From positions 1 through 18,025 of the forward strand of contig WJLG01000005.1 of assembly GCA_014728685.1 (NCBI GenBank): a stretch of DNA of 18,025 nucleotides, read 5' to 3'. Below, piece after piece: positions 1 to 7,502 of this stretch (the stretch's first letter is position 1; each line of letters begins with the position of its first letter). A program made the translations under genes and the position numbers. The notes under the pieces were generated by a model. That model made no database searches, was not told the DNA's origin, and saw nothing but the letters and a program-made list of their open reading frames with translations. This stretch comes from Candidatus Falkowiibacteriota bacterium (GTDB lineage Bacteria > Patescibacteriota > Patescibacteriia > Patescibacteriales > WJLG01).

Positions 1-258
1 AATCAGTCATGCGGCCAATGTACGCCTTGCCGCGAAGGCAATTATCGCTTGTTGGAGATACTTGATTCCAAGGAACCGGATTGGCGTCTCTTTTCTGAGC
101 TTTTGAATAATTTGAAAGAGTCCTCATTTTGTGGCCTCGGCTGCGTAGTACCGGTACCTATAACATCTTATGTACACAATGTTTTGTCTGCCGACAAGGA
201 GAACAAGATAAAGATCAATAGCTCTACCAAGAGTCTTATCTGCGAATGCTTTAATTAA
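1..258 (+). CDS. nuoF: NuoF/HydB-like NADH-binding flavoprotein subunit, C-terminal part (5' end outside window)
   Basis: The open frame enters at base 1 and ends with TAA at 256-258, so only the last 85 residues are visible. They hold the NuoF [4Fe-4S] (N3-type) site: SCGQCTPCREG at the very start supplies three cysteines and SSFCGLGC about 35 residues later supplies the fourth. In this family NADH reduces FMN in the missing N-terminal part and electrons leave through this cluster. The hydA gene 230 bases downstream makes this the NADH-linked partner subunit of an [FeFe] hydrogenase (HydB role). The protein stops about 35 residues after the last cluster cysteine. There is no C-terminal 2x[4Fe-4S] ferredoxin domain as in Thermotoga-type HydB, so it is the short NuoF form. 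The family call is firm; the hydrogenase role is inferred from context. Confidence 0.88.
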   Translation, partial: NQSCGQCTPCREGNYRLLEILDSKEPDWRLFSELLNNLKESSFCGLGCVVPVPITSYVHNVLSADKENKIKINSSTKSLICECFN

Positions 259-280
259 TCATTATAATTTATAAAAAACT

Positions 281-487
281 ATGAAAAAGTTTCTACTTTT
301 CGCCCTAAGCTTAGTGGTGATAGTTATTACCATTTTGGGCACTTTATTGATCCTGGATGTGATCCCGGATGCTGATGCTATTGAGATAATAGTTAAGATC
401 ATCTCGATCATCTCTATCTTCTCATTGGCTTCAATATTGGTTTTGGCCATCTTCCAAAGACAAGAAGATGATAAAAAGATCAAATAA
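281..487 (+). CDS. Small two-helix membrane protein inside the hydrogenase operon
   Basis: This is a 68-residue protein I do not recognise. It has two hydrophobic stretches, roughly residues 3-27 and 35-60, joined by a short acidic turn (DVIPDADA), with a charged tail QRQEDDKKIK. It is predicted to be an inner-membrane hairpin protein with no catalytic motif. It lies 22 bases after the NuoF-like gene, and its TAA (485-487) overlaps the hydA ATG (487-489) by one base, so translational coupling to hydA is likely. A TATAAT lies at 263-268, 12 bases before the ATG, and could be an internal promoter, but I see no convincing -35. The one-base overlap and the operon position support a real gene. Any role in tethering the otherwise soluble hydrogenase to the membrane is a guess. 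Confidence 0.62.
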   Translation: MKKFLLFALSLVVIVITILGTLLILDVIPDADAIEIIVKIISIISIFSLASILVLAIFQRQEDDKKIK

Positions 488-2214
488 TGGGAAAGATCAA
501 GATAAAAATCAACGGGAAGCCTTTCGAGGCGAACGAGGGGCAAACTATTCTTGAAGTTGCTCGAGCTCAAGGCATCGATATCCCGACCCTATGTCATCAT
601 CCCGATTTCCCGGCTAAGGGAAATTGCCGGGTTTGTGTTGTTGAAATAGCCGGTTGGCCGAAATTGGCCACCGCTTGTTCGACCAAAGTGTCAGCGGGAA
701 TGGATATCAGCACTGAATCGGAAAGAGTGGCCAAATCGCGCAATATGAATATCGAATTGATATTCGCCGAACACATTGAAAAGTGTCCGACTTGCATATG
801 GAAGGTGAACTGTCCGCTTTTAGCTATGGCTGAAAAATATGGACTTAAGATCAATCGTTTCAAAGACAGAAAGTCCAAAAGAAATATAGAAAAATTTTCC
901 AACGCAGTCGAGATCGACCATACTCAATGCATTGATTGCGGAAATTGCGTCGAGGCTTGCGGAGTTCTGCAGAATATCAATTATTTGAAGTTCAGCGGCA
1001 AAGGTCCGAGCCAAAGGATCGAATCTCGGTCGGAAGAAGGGTTTAAATGTATCCTCTGCGGACAGTGTGCACTGCATTGTCCGGTTTCAGCCGCCCAGGA
1101 GCAGGCGCAGTGGAATTTTGTCGAAAGCGACCTTAAAAAAGAAGGTAAGATAATGGTAGCTCAATTCGCGCCTTCGATCAGGGTTTCGATCGGTGAAGAA
1201 TTCGGTTTGCCGGCCGGAGAGGAAGTTTCAGGCAAAGTAGTGGCGGCTTTAAGAAAGCTGGGGTTCGATCATGTTTTTGATGTTAATTTTGCGGCTGATC
1301 TGACGACCGTAGTGGAAGCAGAAGAGCTTTTGGAAAGACTGAAAGATAAAGAAGGGGAGAAGAGCCCGATGCCGATGTTCACTTCTTGTTGTCCCGGCTG
1401 GGTGAACTATATCGAACTTTATCATCCTGAATTGATCCCGAATCTGACTACGGCCAGATCGCCGCATATTCATAATGGTGGAGTTATCAAGACCTATTGG
1501 GCCGATAAGATGGGAGTAAAACCGTCGCAGATAGAGGTGGTTTCGATCATGCCCTGTACGGCCAAGAAATACGAAGCTTCCAGAAAGGAGATGAAAGTGA
1601 AAGGATCTTTGCCGGTCGATAAGGTTATGACCAATAGGGAATTGGCTTGGCTGATCAAGAAAAGCAAGATCGATTTTGCCGGCCTTGAACCTGAAAAAGC
1701 GGATGATCCTTTGGGAGAATATTCCGGAGGTGCCGCTATTTTCGGGGGCACTGGCGGAGTAATGGAATCAGCTTTAAGAGCAGCACATAGTATGGCTTGT
1801 GGCAACAAGAAAACCGGGATCTGCCAAAAGAAAATAGATTTCAAAGAAGCTCGAGGTTTAAAGGGTATAAAAGAAGCGACTGTCGAAGTGGCTGGCATAA
1901 AGTTGCGTATCGCCATAGTCAATGGCATTGGCAATGTCGAGCCGATACTTAGAAATTTGGAAAGCTATGATTATGTAGAAGTAATGGCTTGTCCGGGCGG
2001 CTGCATCGGCGGAGGCGGACAGCCGATACCGACTACGCCGGAAATAAGAAAGAAGAGGATCGATGCGCTTTATGAGCTTGATAAGAATTCCAAACTCAGG
2101 CGTTCGGATGAGAATAAGAAAGTAAAAGAGGTGTTGGCTTGGCTTAAAGAAAAAGGGCACAAACTCGAGCATTCTGTTTTACACACTAAATATAATAAGA
2201 AAAATAAATGTTAA
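487..2214 (+). CDS. hydA: [FeFe] hydrogenase catalytic subunit
   Basis: This 575-residue protein has the domain order of clostridial CpI (about 574 aa) and catalyses reversible proton reduction to H2. Visible sites in order: an N-terminal [2Fe-2S] ferredoxin fold (C36, C47, C50, C64); a His-ligated [4Fe-4S] (H96, C100, C103, C109); two further [4Fe-4S] (C148/151/154/158 and C188/191/194/198); then the H-cluster domain. H-cluster motif L1 is TSCCPGW, with C301 as presumed proton-transfer Cys and C302 as ligand. L2 is MPCTAKKYE (C357, K360). L3 is MACPGGCIGGGGQP (C502, C506). Every expected ligand is present, so it should be active if HydE/F/G maturases exist elsewhere; none is in this window. 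The upstream NuoF subunit suggests an NADH-linked multimeric enzyme (group A3-like context), although no extra C-terminal cluster domain is seen. Confidence 0.97.
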   Translation: MGKIKIKINGKPFEANEGQTILEVARAQGIDIPTLCHHPDFPAKGNCRVCVVEIAGWPKLATACSTKVSAGMDISTESERVAKSRNMNIELIFAEHIEKCPTCIWKVNCPLLAMAEKYGLKINRFKDRKSKRNIEKFSNAVEIDHTQCIDCGNCVEACGVLQNINYLKFSGKGPSQRIESRSEEGFKCILCGQCALHCPVSAAQEQAQWNFVESDLKKEGKIMVAQFAPSIRVSIGEEFGLPAGEEVSGKVVAALRKLGFDHVFDVNFAADLTTVVEAEELLERLKDKEGEKSPMPMFTSCCPGWVNYIELYHPELIPNLTTARSPHIHNGGVIKTYWADKMGVKPSQIEVVSIMPCTAKKYEASRKEMKVKGSLPVDKVMTNRELAWLIKKSKIDFAGLEPEKADDPLGEYSGGAAIFGGTGGVMESALRAAHSMACGNKKTGICQKKIDFKEARGLKGIKEATVEVAGIKLRIAIVNGIGNVEPILRNLESYDYVEVMACPGGCIGGGGQPIPTTPEIRKKRIDALYELDKNSKLRRSDENKKVKEVLAWLKEKGHKLEHSVLHTKYNKKNKC

Positions 2215-2217
2215 TAT

Positions 2218-2484
2218 ATGGCTGAAAAGAAACATTTAGGAACTATAACCATCTTGGTCAAAGACAGGCAAAAGGCCTCTGTTGATCTACAGAAGATCTT
2301 GACCGAGGCCGGACATATGATCATGGCCCGCTTGGGGGTCAATCCTCAGAGAGCTTGTATCGAGCATTGCACCGGCTTGGTCGTCTTGGTGGTTGAAGGC
2401 AATGCTCGGGATATAAGCGCCTTGGCCAAGAAGATAGATAGGATTTATGGAATAGTTGCTAAGAAAATAATGATTACTAAATAA
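2218..2484 (+). CDS. TM1266-type ACT-like protein, putative [FeFe]-hydrogenase system regulator
   Basis: This 88-residue protein starts 3 bases after the hydA stop. Its sequence LGTITILVKDRQKASVDLQ, then MIMARLGVNPQRACIEHCTGLVVLVVEG and a closing AKKIDRIYGIVAKKIMI, fits the small ACT/NikR-C-like family typified by Thermotoga TM1266. Members of that family recur next to hydA and hydrogenase maturase genes and are annotated as putative iron-only hydrogenase system regulators. It has no DNA-binding domain, so it more likely senses a small ligand or partner protein than binds DNA alone. It contains C46 and C50 (ACIEHC) in the middle of the domain. The tight spacing on both sides (3 bases, then 1 base to the next ATG) shows it is an operon member. 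The ligand and mechanism are unknown. Confidence 0.85.
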   Translation: MAEKKHLGTITILVKDRQKASVDLQKILTEAGHMIMARLGVNPQRACIEHCTGLVVLVVEGNARDISALAKKIDRIYGIVAKKIMITK

Positions 2485-2485
2485 T

Positions 2486-3019
2486 ATGCTATACGTAAAA
2501 GAACAAACAGCCGAGCAGGTGAACGCGGCTGCTATTGCCAGATTTCTGCTTTTGGCCGGAGTCGCCTCGATTCTGCCTTTTTATATCCATATCCAGTGGC
2601 TTACCGGCCCGATCGTCAACGCTATACTGATAATCGTGCTTTTTTTGATCGGTGTAAGGTCTGCTTTGGTCGTATGTTTGATACCTTCCTTAATGGCTCT
2701 TTCAGGCGGACTTTTGCCGGCCATTTTAGCTCCGGTCGTGCCTTATATAATGATAAGTAATGTGATCTTTGTTCTATCAGTGGAATTTTTCTACAAGAAT
2801 ATGAAAAGTGATGTCAAAGGCTATTGGACAGGAGTATTCACCGGCGCTTTGTCGAAATTCCTTTTTCTTTTTGCTTCGGTAAATATAATAAGCAGATTAT
2901 TGATCAAGAAGGAATTAGCCGTCAAAGTTGCACAGATGATGAGCTGGCCTCAGTTGGCCACTGCTGTTGCCGGAGGCGTTTTGGCGTTCATGTTCTTGAA
3001 ATGGATCAAGCGAATATAG
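2486..3019 (+). CDS. About 6-TM membrane protein of the hydrogenase operon, possibly ECF S-component-like
   Basis: This 177-residue protein is almost entirely hydrophobic. It has about six predicted helices (near residues 16-34, 39-56, 58-76, 80-104, 115-139 and 155-174) and a basic end (KWIKRI). The size, the Ala/Gly-rich helices and the segment IMISNVIFVLSVEFFYK resemble substrate-binding S components of ECF transporters, but I see no diagnostic signature, so that assignment is tentative. The start is one base after the stop of the TM1266-like gene, and a terminator follows 24 bases after its stop, so it is the last gene of the hydrogenase operon. A role in importing a cofactor or metal needed by the hydrogenase would fit the context but is not shown by the sequence. 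Confidence 0.7.
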   Translation: MLYVKEQTAEQVNAAAIARFLLLAGVASILPFYIHIQWLTGPIVNAILIIVLFLIGVRSALVVCLIPSLMALSGGLLPAILAPVVPYIMISNVIFVLSVEFFYKNMKSDVKGYWTGVFTGALSKFLFLFASVNIISRLLIKKELAVKVAQMMSWPQLATAVAGGVLAFMFLKWIKRI

Positions 3020-3042
3020 AATTTAGGATCTTGAGTATAAAT

Positions 3043-3076
3043 AAAAAAGACAGAGGATCAAACCCCTGTCTTTTTT
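3043..3076. terminator. Bidirectional intrinsic terminator between hydrogenase operon and convergent GT-C gene
   Basis: The left arm AAAAAAGACAGAGG (3043-3056) pairs with the right arm CCCCTGTCTTTTTT (3063-3076) with a single mismatch and a six-base loop. The A-run and T-run flank the GC core on both sides, so the hairpin has a U-tract whichever strand is transcribed. It lies between two convergent genes and should end both. Confidence 0.85.
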
Positions 3077-3087
3077 AAAACAAATGA

Positions 3088-4971
3088 TCATTCAAGATCT
3101 CGAATATATTTAAATATATAGATCTTCCCGTTTTCCAGTTGTTTAAATGAATCAGCCGAAAATTCAGCTTCTTTAACGATTTTGTCAAAAGCCCACCAAT
3201 AATCATTCAAGACTAAATAAGCTTTGTCTACTCCTGAAAGATCCATGGCTTTAAGCATTGTCTGCCGATCCGCTTTTTTGTATACCATATCCAGATAATG
3301 CTTGTAAAGCTCGCCTCCGGTTGGGATAGGGTAGAAGAACATGCCATTATCCAAATACCTGAAGCCGATCTTTCTCAAGGCAGCGACCGACACTTGCTGA
3401 TTAGCCAAGACTATATAGTTATTATCTACAGCATCGCTCTCTATCCACTCTACGGCTTTCATGTCGATATCCGATACTGAGAGCCCATGCGAATCAAAAT
3501 AATTGTCCTTGCGCGGATAAGAGGCATACATTGAAGCAGTGATCGCCAGAGCCAGAGCTATCAAGAGTGGGTAGGCGATCTTTTTGGGCTGTTTCAAAAG
3601 TCTTGAGAATAGATCGTGAAGCAATAATATCATTACCGGAAGCATCATTATCACGGCAATAGCCAATATTCTGCCCGGATAATCAGATCTTTCATAGTCT
3701 ATAAGATAATCAAAGCTTATAAGTTTGGTAATGAAATAAGATATCAATAAAGATCCGGCCAAAGCGCAATTTATGAGTAAGTCTTTGTTTTTTCTGCGCT
3801 TGAACCATAGAAAGACAATGGCGCTTAAGCACAATATCAGGATCATCCAAGCCCTATTAAACTCAAGGAAGTAGGCGAAATTAAGAAAAATATTCTCATC
3901 TTGAGGAAGCGCCGGGCTTTTTATGTCAAATAGGTTGCCTGTAGTGATCTTTTCAATATTACTGCCTGCGTTATTATCAGCGTTGACGAAATAAAAAGGA
4001 GCTGGCAGGGCGAAGATGGCCGCTGCGAATATGACTATGAGCAGAGTTTTTTTTAAAACCGCTTTTTTTATCACCATTGCGTGTTTGGCCATAGTGAAAA
4101 GAATGGCCGGAATTCCGGCAATCGGGTGTATAAAAAATGTAGTCAGGGACAATAGATAGGAGATCGGCAATTTATCTTTATTGGACAGAGAGAAGAATAT
4201 GGTAATGGCCAAAAATACATAGGCTAGATTCTGCGGAGTGGTGAAAGTGGCGAATGAAAAAGGCAAGATGAATAAAGCAAACATCGATAGGAGCGACATC
4301 CTTTCATCTTTGAATTTGTTTTTGGCGTAAAAAAAGACACTTGGCACCAGTAAAAAGGCCGCTTGAGCCGGCACAAGGATCTTGTCCAAAAAGGAGATAG
4401 GGAGCAGGGTTATTCTGCTCAAGATCACTATCAAAGAATATTGCCCTAGATAATAAAGCGGTTTCGGGTCGATAGCCCCTTTTTCTTTTATCAATTCCAT
4501 TGAAGCCTGATGGATAAAAGGATCATATCCGTATCCGATCTTGTATACTATCCAAAGCACGGAAAAGGAAAGAAAAGCGTGCAAGCTTGCGAGTAAGAGC
4601 GACGATCTGCTTTTTTTCACTATATTAATGATCAAAGCCAGAGTGGCTAAGAAATAGAATATGAAGAAATAGGCCGGAACTAATTGCCAAGGAGAAGTGA
4701 TCGAAGTGCTGGTTCGAGAATAGAACAATATCGATAGGGAAGAGATGAAAAAAACCAAATACAAAAAAAGTTCAAGCATCGCCTCCGGCCTATTTTCACT
4801 TTCCTTCTTTTTTTCGGTCGATCTGCGCTTGATCAGAAAAAAAACAACTAAAGTCAGGATCAGGGAGATCGTTATTCCCGCTATGTTCAAGGAATAAAGG
4901 CGATAAACCAGCGCTCCTGAAAAAGACAGCAGGCTGGTAAAAATAAGCAAATTTTTATGAAAACTTTCCAT
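3088..4971 (-). CDS. Large multi-TM protein, probable GT-C fold glycosyltransferase
   Basis: This is a 627-residue polytopic membrane protein with a dozen or so hydrophobic helices through residue ~480 and a soluble C-terminal domain of about 150 residues. After the helices near residues 66-85, 97-117 and 124-146 comes a conserved-looking loop, YGYDPFIHQ (residues 147-155), followed by PLYYLGQYSL. An acidic residue in the first large extracytoplasmic loop (here D150) is the usual catalytic or metal site of GT-C enzymes that use polyprenyl-phosphate sugars. The overall plan (many TM helices, then a small mixed domain) also fits. No specific family is recognised, and the substrate is unknown; surface glycan or protein glycosylation is plausible. 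The start is set by an extended -10 promoter just 7 bases upstream. It is divergent from the other GT-C-like gene at 5078. Confidence 0.72.
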   Translation of the reverse strand: MESFHKNLLIFTSLLSFSGALVYRLYSLNIAGITISLILTLVVFFLIKRRSTEKKKESENRPEAMLELFLYLVFFISSLSILFYSRTSTSITSPWQLVPAYFFIFYFLATLALIINIVKKSRSSLLLASLHAFLSFSVLWIVYKIGYGYDPFIHQASMELIKEKGAIDPKPLYYLGQYSLIVILSRITLLPISFLDKILVPAQAAFLLVPSVFFYAKNKFKDERMSLLSMFALFILPFSFATFTTPQNLAYVFLAITIFFSLSNKDKLPISYLLSLTTFFIHPIAGIPAILFTMAKHAMVIKKAVLKKTLLIVIFAAAIFALPAPFYFVNADNNAGSNIEKITTGNLFDIKSPALPQDENIFLNFAYFLEFNRAWMILILCLSAIVFLWFKRRKNKDLLINCALAGSLLISYFITKLISFDYLIDYERSDYPGRILAIAVIMMLPVMILLLHDLFSRLLKQPKKIAYPLLIALALAITASMYASYPRKDNYFDSHGLSVSDIDMKAVEWIESDAVDNNYIVLANQQVSVAALRKIGFRYLDNGMFFYPIPTGGELYKHYLDMVYKKADRQTMLKAMDLSGVDKAYLVLNDYWWAFDKIVKEAEFSADSFKQLENGKIYIFKYIRDLE

Positions 4972-4978
4972 TTAAGGA

Positions 4979-4987
4979 ATTATATCA
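4979..4987 (-). promoter_or_regulatory. Extended -10 promoter of the 3088-4971 gene, leaderless spacing
   Basis: Read on the minus strand the sequence is TTGTGATATAAT, then seven bases, then the ATG at 4971. TGA before TATAAT is an extended -10 (TGn). Transcription would start about 6-7 bases after the hexamer, that is at or next to the start codon. No Shine-Dalgarno sequence fits in the seven-base gap. Confidence 0.7.
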
Positions 4988-5077
4988 CAAAGAAATGATG
5001 GGTAAAAGAAAATATCAGGCAGTTTATTGCCAAGAAGCGATTTTTTTGTTAATCTCATATAAAATAATACCAAATAA

Positions 5078-6877
5078 ATGAAGATTTGGATCACCAATTT
5101 TTTAAAAGAGCATTGGCGCGGAGTCGTAGTCGGCCTTTTGGCTGTCGGTTTTTTCGCTTTGGTTTCAAGTTTGAATTATTCCGGCCACGGAGAGTTCGTG
5201 AAATGGTCATCTCCGGACGAAACAGCCAACTATGTTTTTACCAAATTATACGGCCAGAGCGGTCAGATCAGCTTTTTTGAAAAATACAATCTCTATGCCG
5301 ATGAAGTAATGCATCCCCGCAGTATGCGAAGCGATATTGGTACGATCAAGCCGGTAAGTTTTCTAGGGATAATATTGATCTATGGCAAAATAGTTTCCTT
5401 GACCTCGTACAAGATCATCCCTTATTTGACGCCTTTTTTCGGGGCTGTCGGGATCGTCTTTTTTTATCTTTTGATCAGGAAGATATTCGGCAAGACAAAC
5501 GCTCTTTTAAGCGCCGTGCTTTTGGCCGGATTTCCGGTTTGGATCTATTATTCGGTTAGGAGCATGTTTCATAATGTGCTTTTTGTTTCGCTTTTGATGA
5601 TCGGCCTGTATTTTCTTTTGAAGATGGCCGATAAAAAATTCAAAGCCGGGTTTTTTAGCTGGAAAGCGGATTGGCTCGGTATGCTCTATGCGTCTTTGGC
5701 TGGTATTTTTATCGGTTTAGCTTCTATCACTAGAACTTCGGAGCTTTTGTGGATCCTGCCTATGCTTTTTATTTTGTGGATCCTCAATTTAAAAAAGACC
5801 GGTCTGATCAAACTTTTTATCTTTTTATCTTTCACCTTCTTGGCCTTAATGCCGGCCCTATTCTGGAATCAGATCCTTTATGGATCCCCGATATCCGGCG
5901 GATATGCGGAAATGAACCAATCGATCCACAGTATTAGAGAAGCAAGCTCTGACTTGGTAAAAGCGACTGTCGCCTATGAGCCGTCATATATCAAGTATTT
6001 GGTCGGGCGCATCAAGGAAAACGTCTTCTTCTTCGGATTCAAGCCCGAGCAATCGATGAAAATGTTCTATCATTATTTCGCAGGTATGTTCACTTGGTTT
6101 TTCATACCGGCTTGCTTGGGGCTCTTTCTTTATTTACAGCGCATTTATAAATGGAAAAAGGCTATTTGGGTGTTTTTTCTGGCCTACGCGGTCATAAGCG
6201 TCATCTTGGTTTTCTATTATGGCTCTTGGAAATTCAATGATAATCCCGATCTAAGCAGCCACACTATTGGCAATTCCTATACTCGCTATTGGCTGCCAAT
6301 GTATTTGGGGTCCTTCCCTCTGATCTCTTTTTTCTTGATAATATTTACCTATAGCATCATCCCCGAGGAGAGCGAGGTCTTTCAAGAAGAGAAAAGGCCA
6401 TGGTGGAAAAAGTTTCTCAAGCGCCCAAGAAGAAAGGTGATGACCTTGGGAACAAGAGCTTTGATAGTAGGAATATTTTTTATACTGTCGGCTAATTTTG
6501 TCTTTCTCGGATCAGAAGAAGGGATCGTTTACAGCCGCGCCAACAGCAGGTACTCGACCGTTCAACTGGAAAGGATATTGGATTGGACCGAATCCAACTC
6601 GGTCGTCATCACTCAATATCATGACAAGTTGGTCTTTCCGGAAAGAAAGGTGATAGTCGGCACATTGACCGATGACAATATGAATATGATCTATTCGCGT
6701 TTAATAGATTATTTGCCGGTTTATTATTACAGTTTTACTTTTCCGACCAAAGATTTTGATTATTTGAACAATAAAAAATTGAAAGAATTCGGGATCAGAC
6801 TGGAAAGAGTCAAAAAGATCACTGAAGACTTCACTCTGTATAGGCTTTATCGTCCTTCCGAGACCTTGGAAGAATAA
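5078..6877 (+). CDS. GT-C glycosyltransferase, PMT/GT39-like
   Basis: This 599-residue integral membrane protein carries a GT39/ArnT-like layout. A first TM helix (residues 15-32) is followed by an extracytoplasmic loop with SPDETANY (D47, E48), the typical acidic catalytic position of dolichyl/polyprenyl-phosphate sugar transferases. Next come KPVSFLG and the block FYLLIRKIFGKTNALLSAVLL, with GFPVWIYYSVRSMFHN in the next loop. About ten TM helices follow to residue ~475, then a soluble C-terminal domain (~490-599). It should transfer a sugar from a lipid-phosphate carrier to a protein or glycan on the outer face of the membrane. The start ATG has only AT-rich sequence (TATAAAATAAT about 10-20 bases upstream) and no clear Shine-Dalgarno. 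It is divergent from the gene at 3088-4971. The acceptor cannot be told from sequence. Confidence 0.85.
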   Translation: MKIWITNFLKEHWRGVVVGLLAVGFFALVSSLNYSGHGEFVKWSSPDETANYVFTKLYGQSGQISFFEKYNLYADEVMHPRSMRSDIGTIKPVSFLGIILIYGKIVSLTSYKIIPYLTPFFGAVGIVFFYLLIRKIFGKTNALLSAVLLAGFPVWIYYSVRSMFHNVLFVSLLMIGLYFLLKMADKKFKAGFFSWKADWLGMLYASLAGIFIGLASITRTSELLWILPMLFILWILNLKKTGLIKLFIFLSFTFLALMPALFWNQILYGSPISGGYAEMNQSIHSIREASSDLVKATVAYEPSYIKYLVGRIKENVFFFGFKPEQSMKMFYHYFAGMFTWFFIPACLGLFLYLQRIYKWKKAIWVFFLAYAVISVILVFYYGSWKFNDNPDLSSHTIGNSYTRYWLPMYLGSFPLISFFLIIFTYSIIPEESEVFQEEKRPWWKKFLKRPRRKVMTLGTRALIVGIFFILSANFVFLGSEEGIVYSRANSRYSTVQLERILDWTESNSVVITQYHDKLVFPERKVIVGTLTDDNMNMIYSRLIDYLPVYYYSFTFPTKDFDYLNNKKLKEFGIRLERVKKITEDFTLYRLYRPSETLEE

Positions 6878-6905
6878 AGATGATTTAGCTTTGTTCGTTT
6901 GCTTG

Positions 6906-6914
6906 TGGTATAAT
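6906..6914 (+). promoter_or_regulatory. Extended -10 promoter of the 6921 gene, leaderless spacing
   Basis: TTGTGGTATAAT ends at 6914 and the ATG starts at 6921, six bases later. TGG before TATAAT makes an extended -10. A TTTAGC lies 19 bases upstream of the hexamer and recurs at a similar place before the gene at 11558. The expected transcription start coincides with the ATG. Confidence 0.7.
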
Positions 6915-6920
6915 TTAAAT

Positions 6921-7502
6921 ATGAACGAGAACACGAACATAATTTTGAATTTTCTCAATGAATACGCTAATTTGATCTTGGTGATCATTACAGCGGTTTA
7001 CGCTTTTTTGACCTACCGAATGGTATCTTTGACCAAAAGACAGATCGTCGCCCATATTAGGATATCCAAGGCGGTGGTCAGAAGCGGACTTCTGGCCAGG
7101 CGCAATCGGAACGGCCGAGATATCATGCTTAAAGAAGTGGTTGATAAAAAGCTGTCGGTCTTTAAGAACGAAGTGGTATCTTTTCGAGTTTCTTTGGATA
7201 TCTTCAATAGTTCATCCGGCAATGGCTGTATCGATCAGCCCAAACTTCTGCTCAGGTTCAGAAAAAGCGGTTTTGAACTTGAATTAAGGAATAGAAATGA
7301 GGAAGTAGGCTCCAGAGAAACCATATTTATGCGCGGTGGCGATCTGGCTAAGAAGGATCTTGATTACTTCATGCCTTTTAATAAGGAATTTTACAAGAAT
7401 TTACAGAAACATCCGGGGCAATTGGATTATTTCATAAAATATCGAGACAATTTGAATAAAATTCATATAGTAAAAGCTGACAAGATCCTCCCCTTGATGT
7501 AG
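6921..7502 (+). CDS. Unknown protein with one N-terminal membrane anchor
   Basis: This is a 193-residue protein that I do not recognise. A single TM helix (about residues 15-34, LILVIITAVYAFLTYRM) is followed by a basic stretch SLTKRQ and a soluble domain of about 150 residues rich in beta-forming residues, with an RxxR-type basic segment RSGLLARRNRNGRD. The N-in anchor plus basic flank puts the soluble part in the cytoplasm or makes it membrane-associated. An upstream in-frame ATG at 6891 would add ten residues, but the promoter -10 (6909-6914) lies inside that extension, so the ATG at 6921 is preferred. It is monocistronic by appearance. Its last codons overlap the first hairpin (7487-7507) of the structured non-coding region that follows. 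Confidence 0.72.
   Translation: MNENTNIILNFLNEYANLILVIITAVYAFLTYRMVSLTKRQIVAHIRISKAVVRSGLLARRNRNGRDIMLKEVVDKKLSVFKNEVVSFRVSLDIFNSSSGNGCIDQPKLLLRFRKSGFELELRNRNEEVGSRETIFMRGGDLAKKDLDYFMPFNKEFYKNLQKHPGQLDYFIKYRDNLNKIHIVKADKILPLM
7444..7471 (+). promoter_or_regulatory. Possible promoter of the structured RNA, inside the 3' end of the preceding gene
   Basis: GAGACA (7444-7449) and TATAGT (7466-7471) are separated by 16 bases and match TTGACA at 4 of 6 and TATAAT at 5 of 6 positions. Transcription would begin near 7478. This is a weak prediction in AT-rich coding sequence. Confidence 0.3.
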
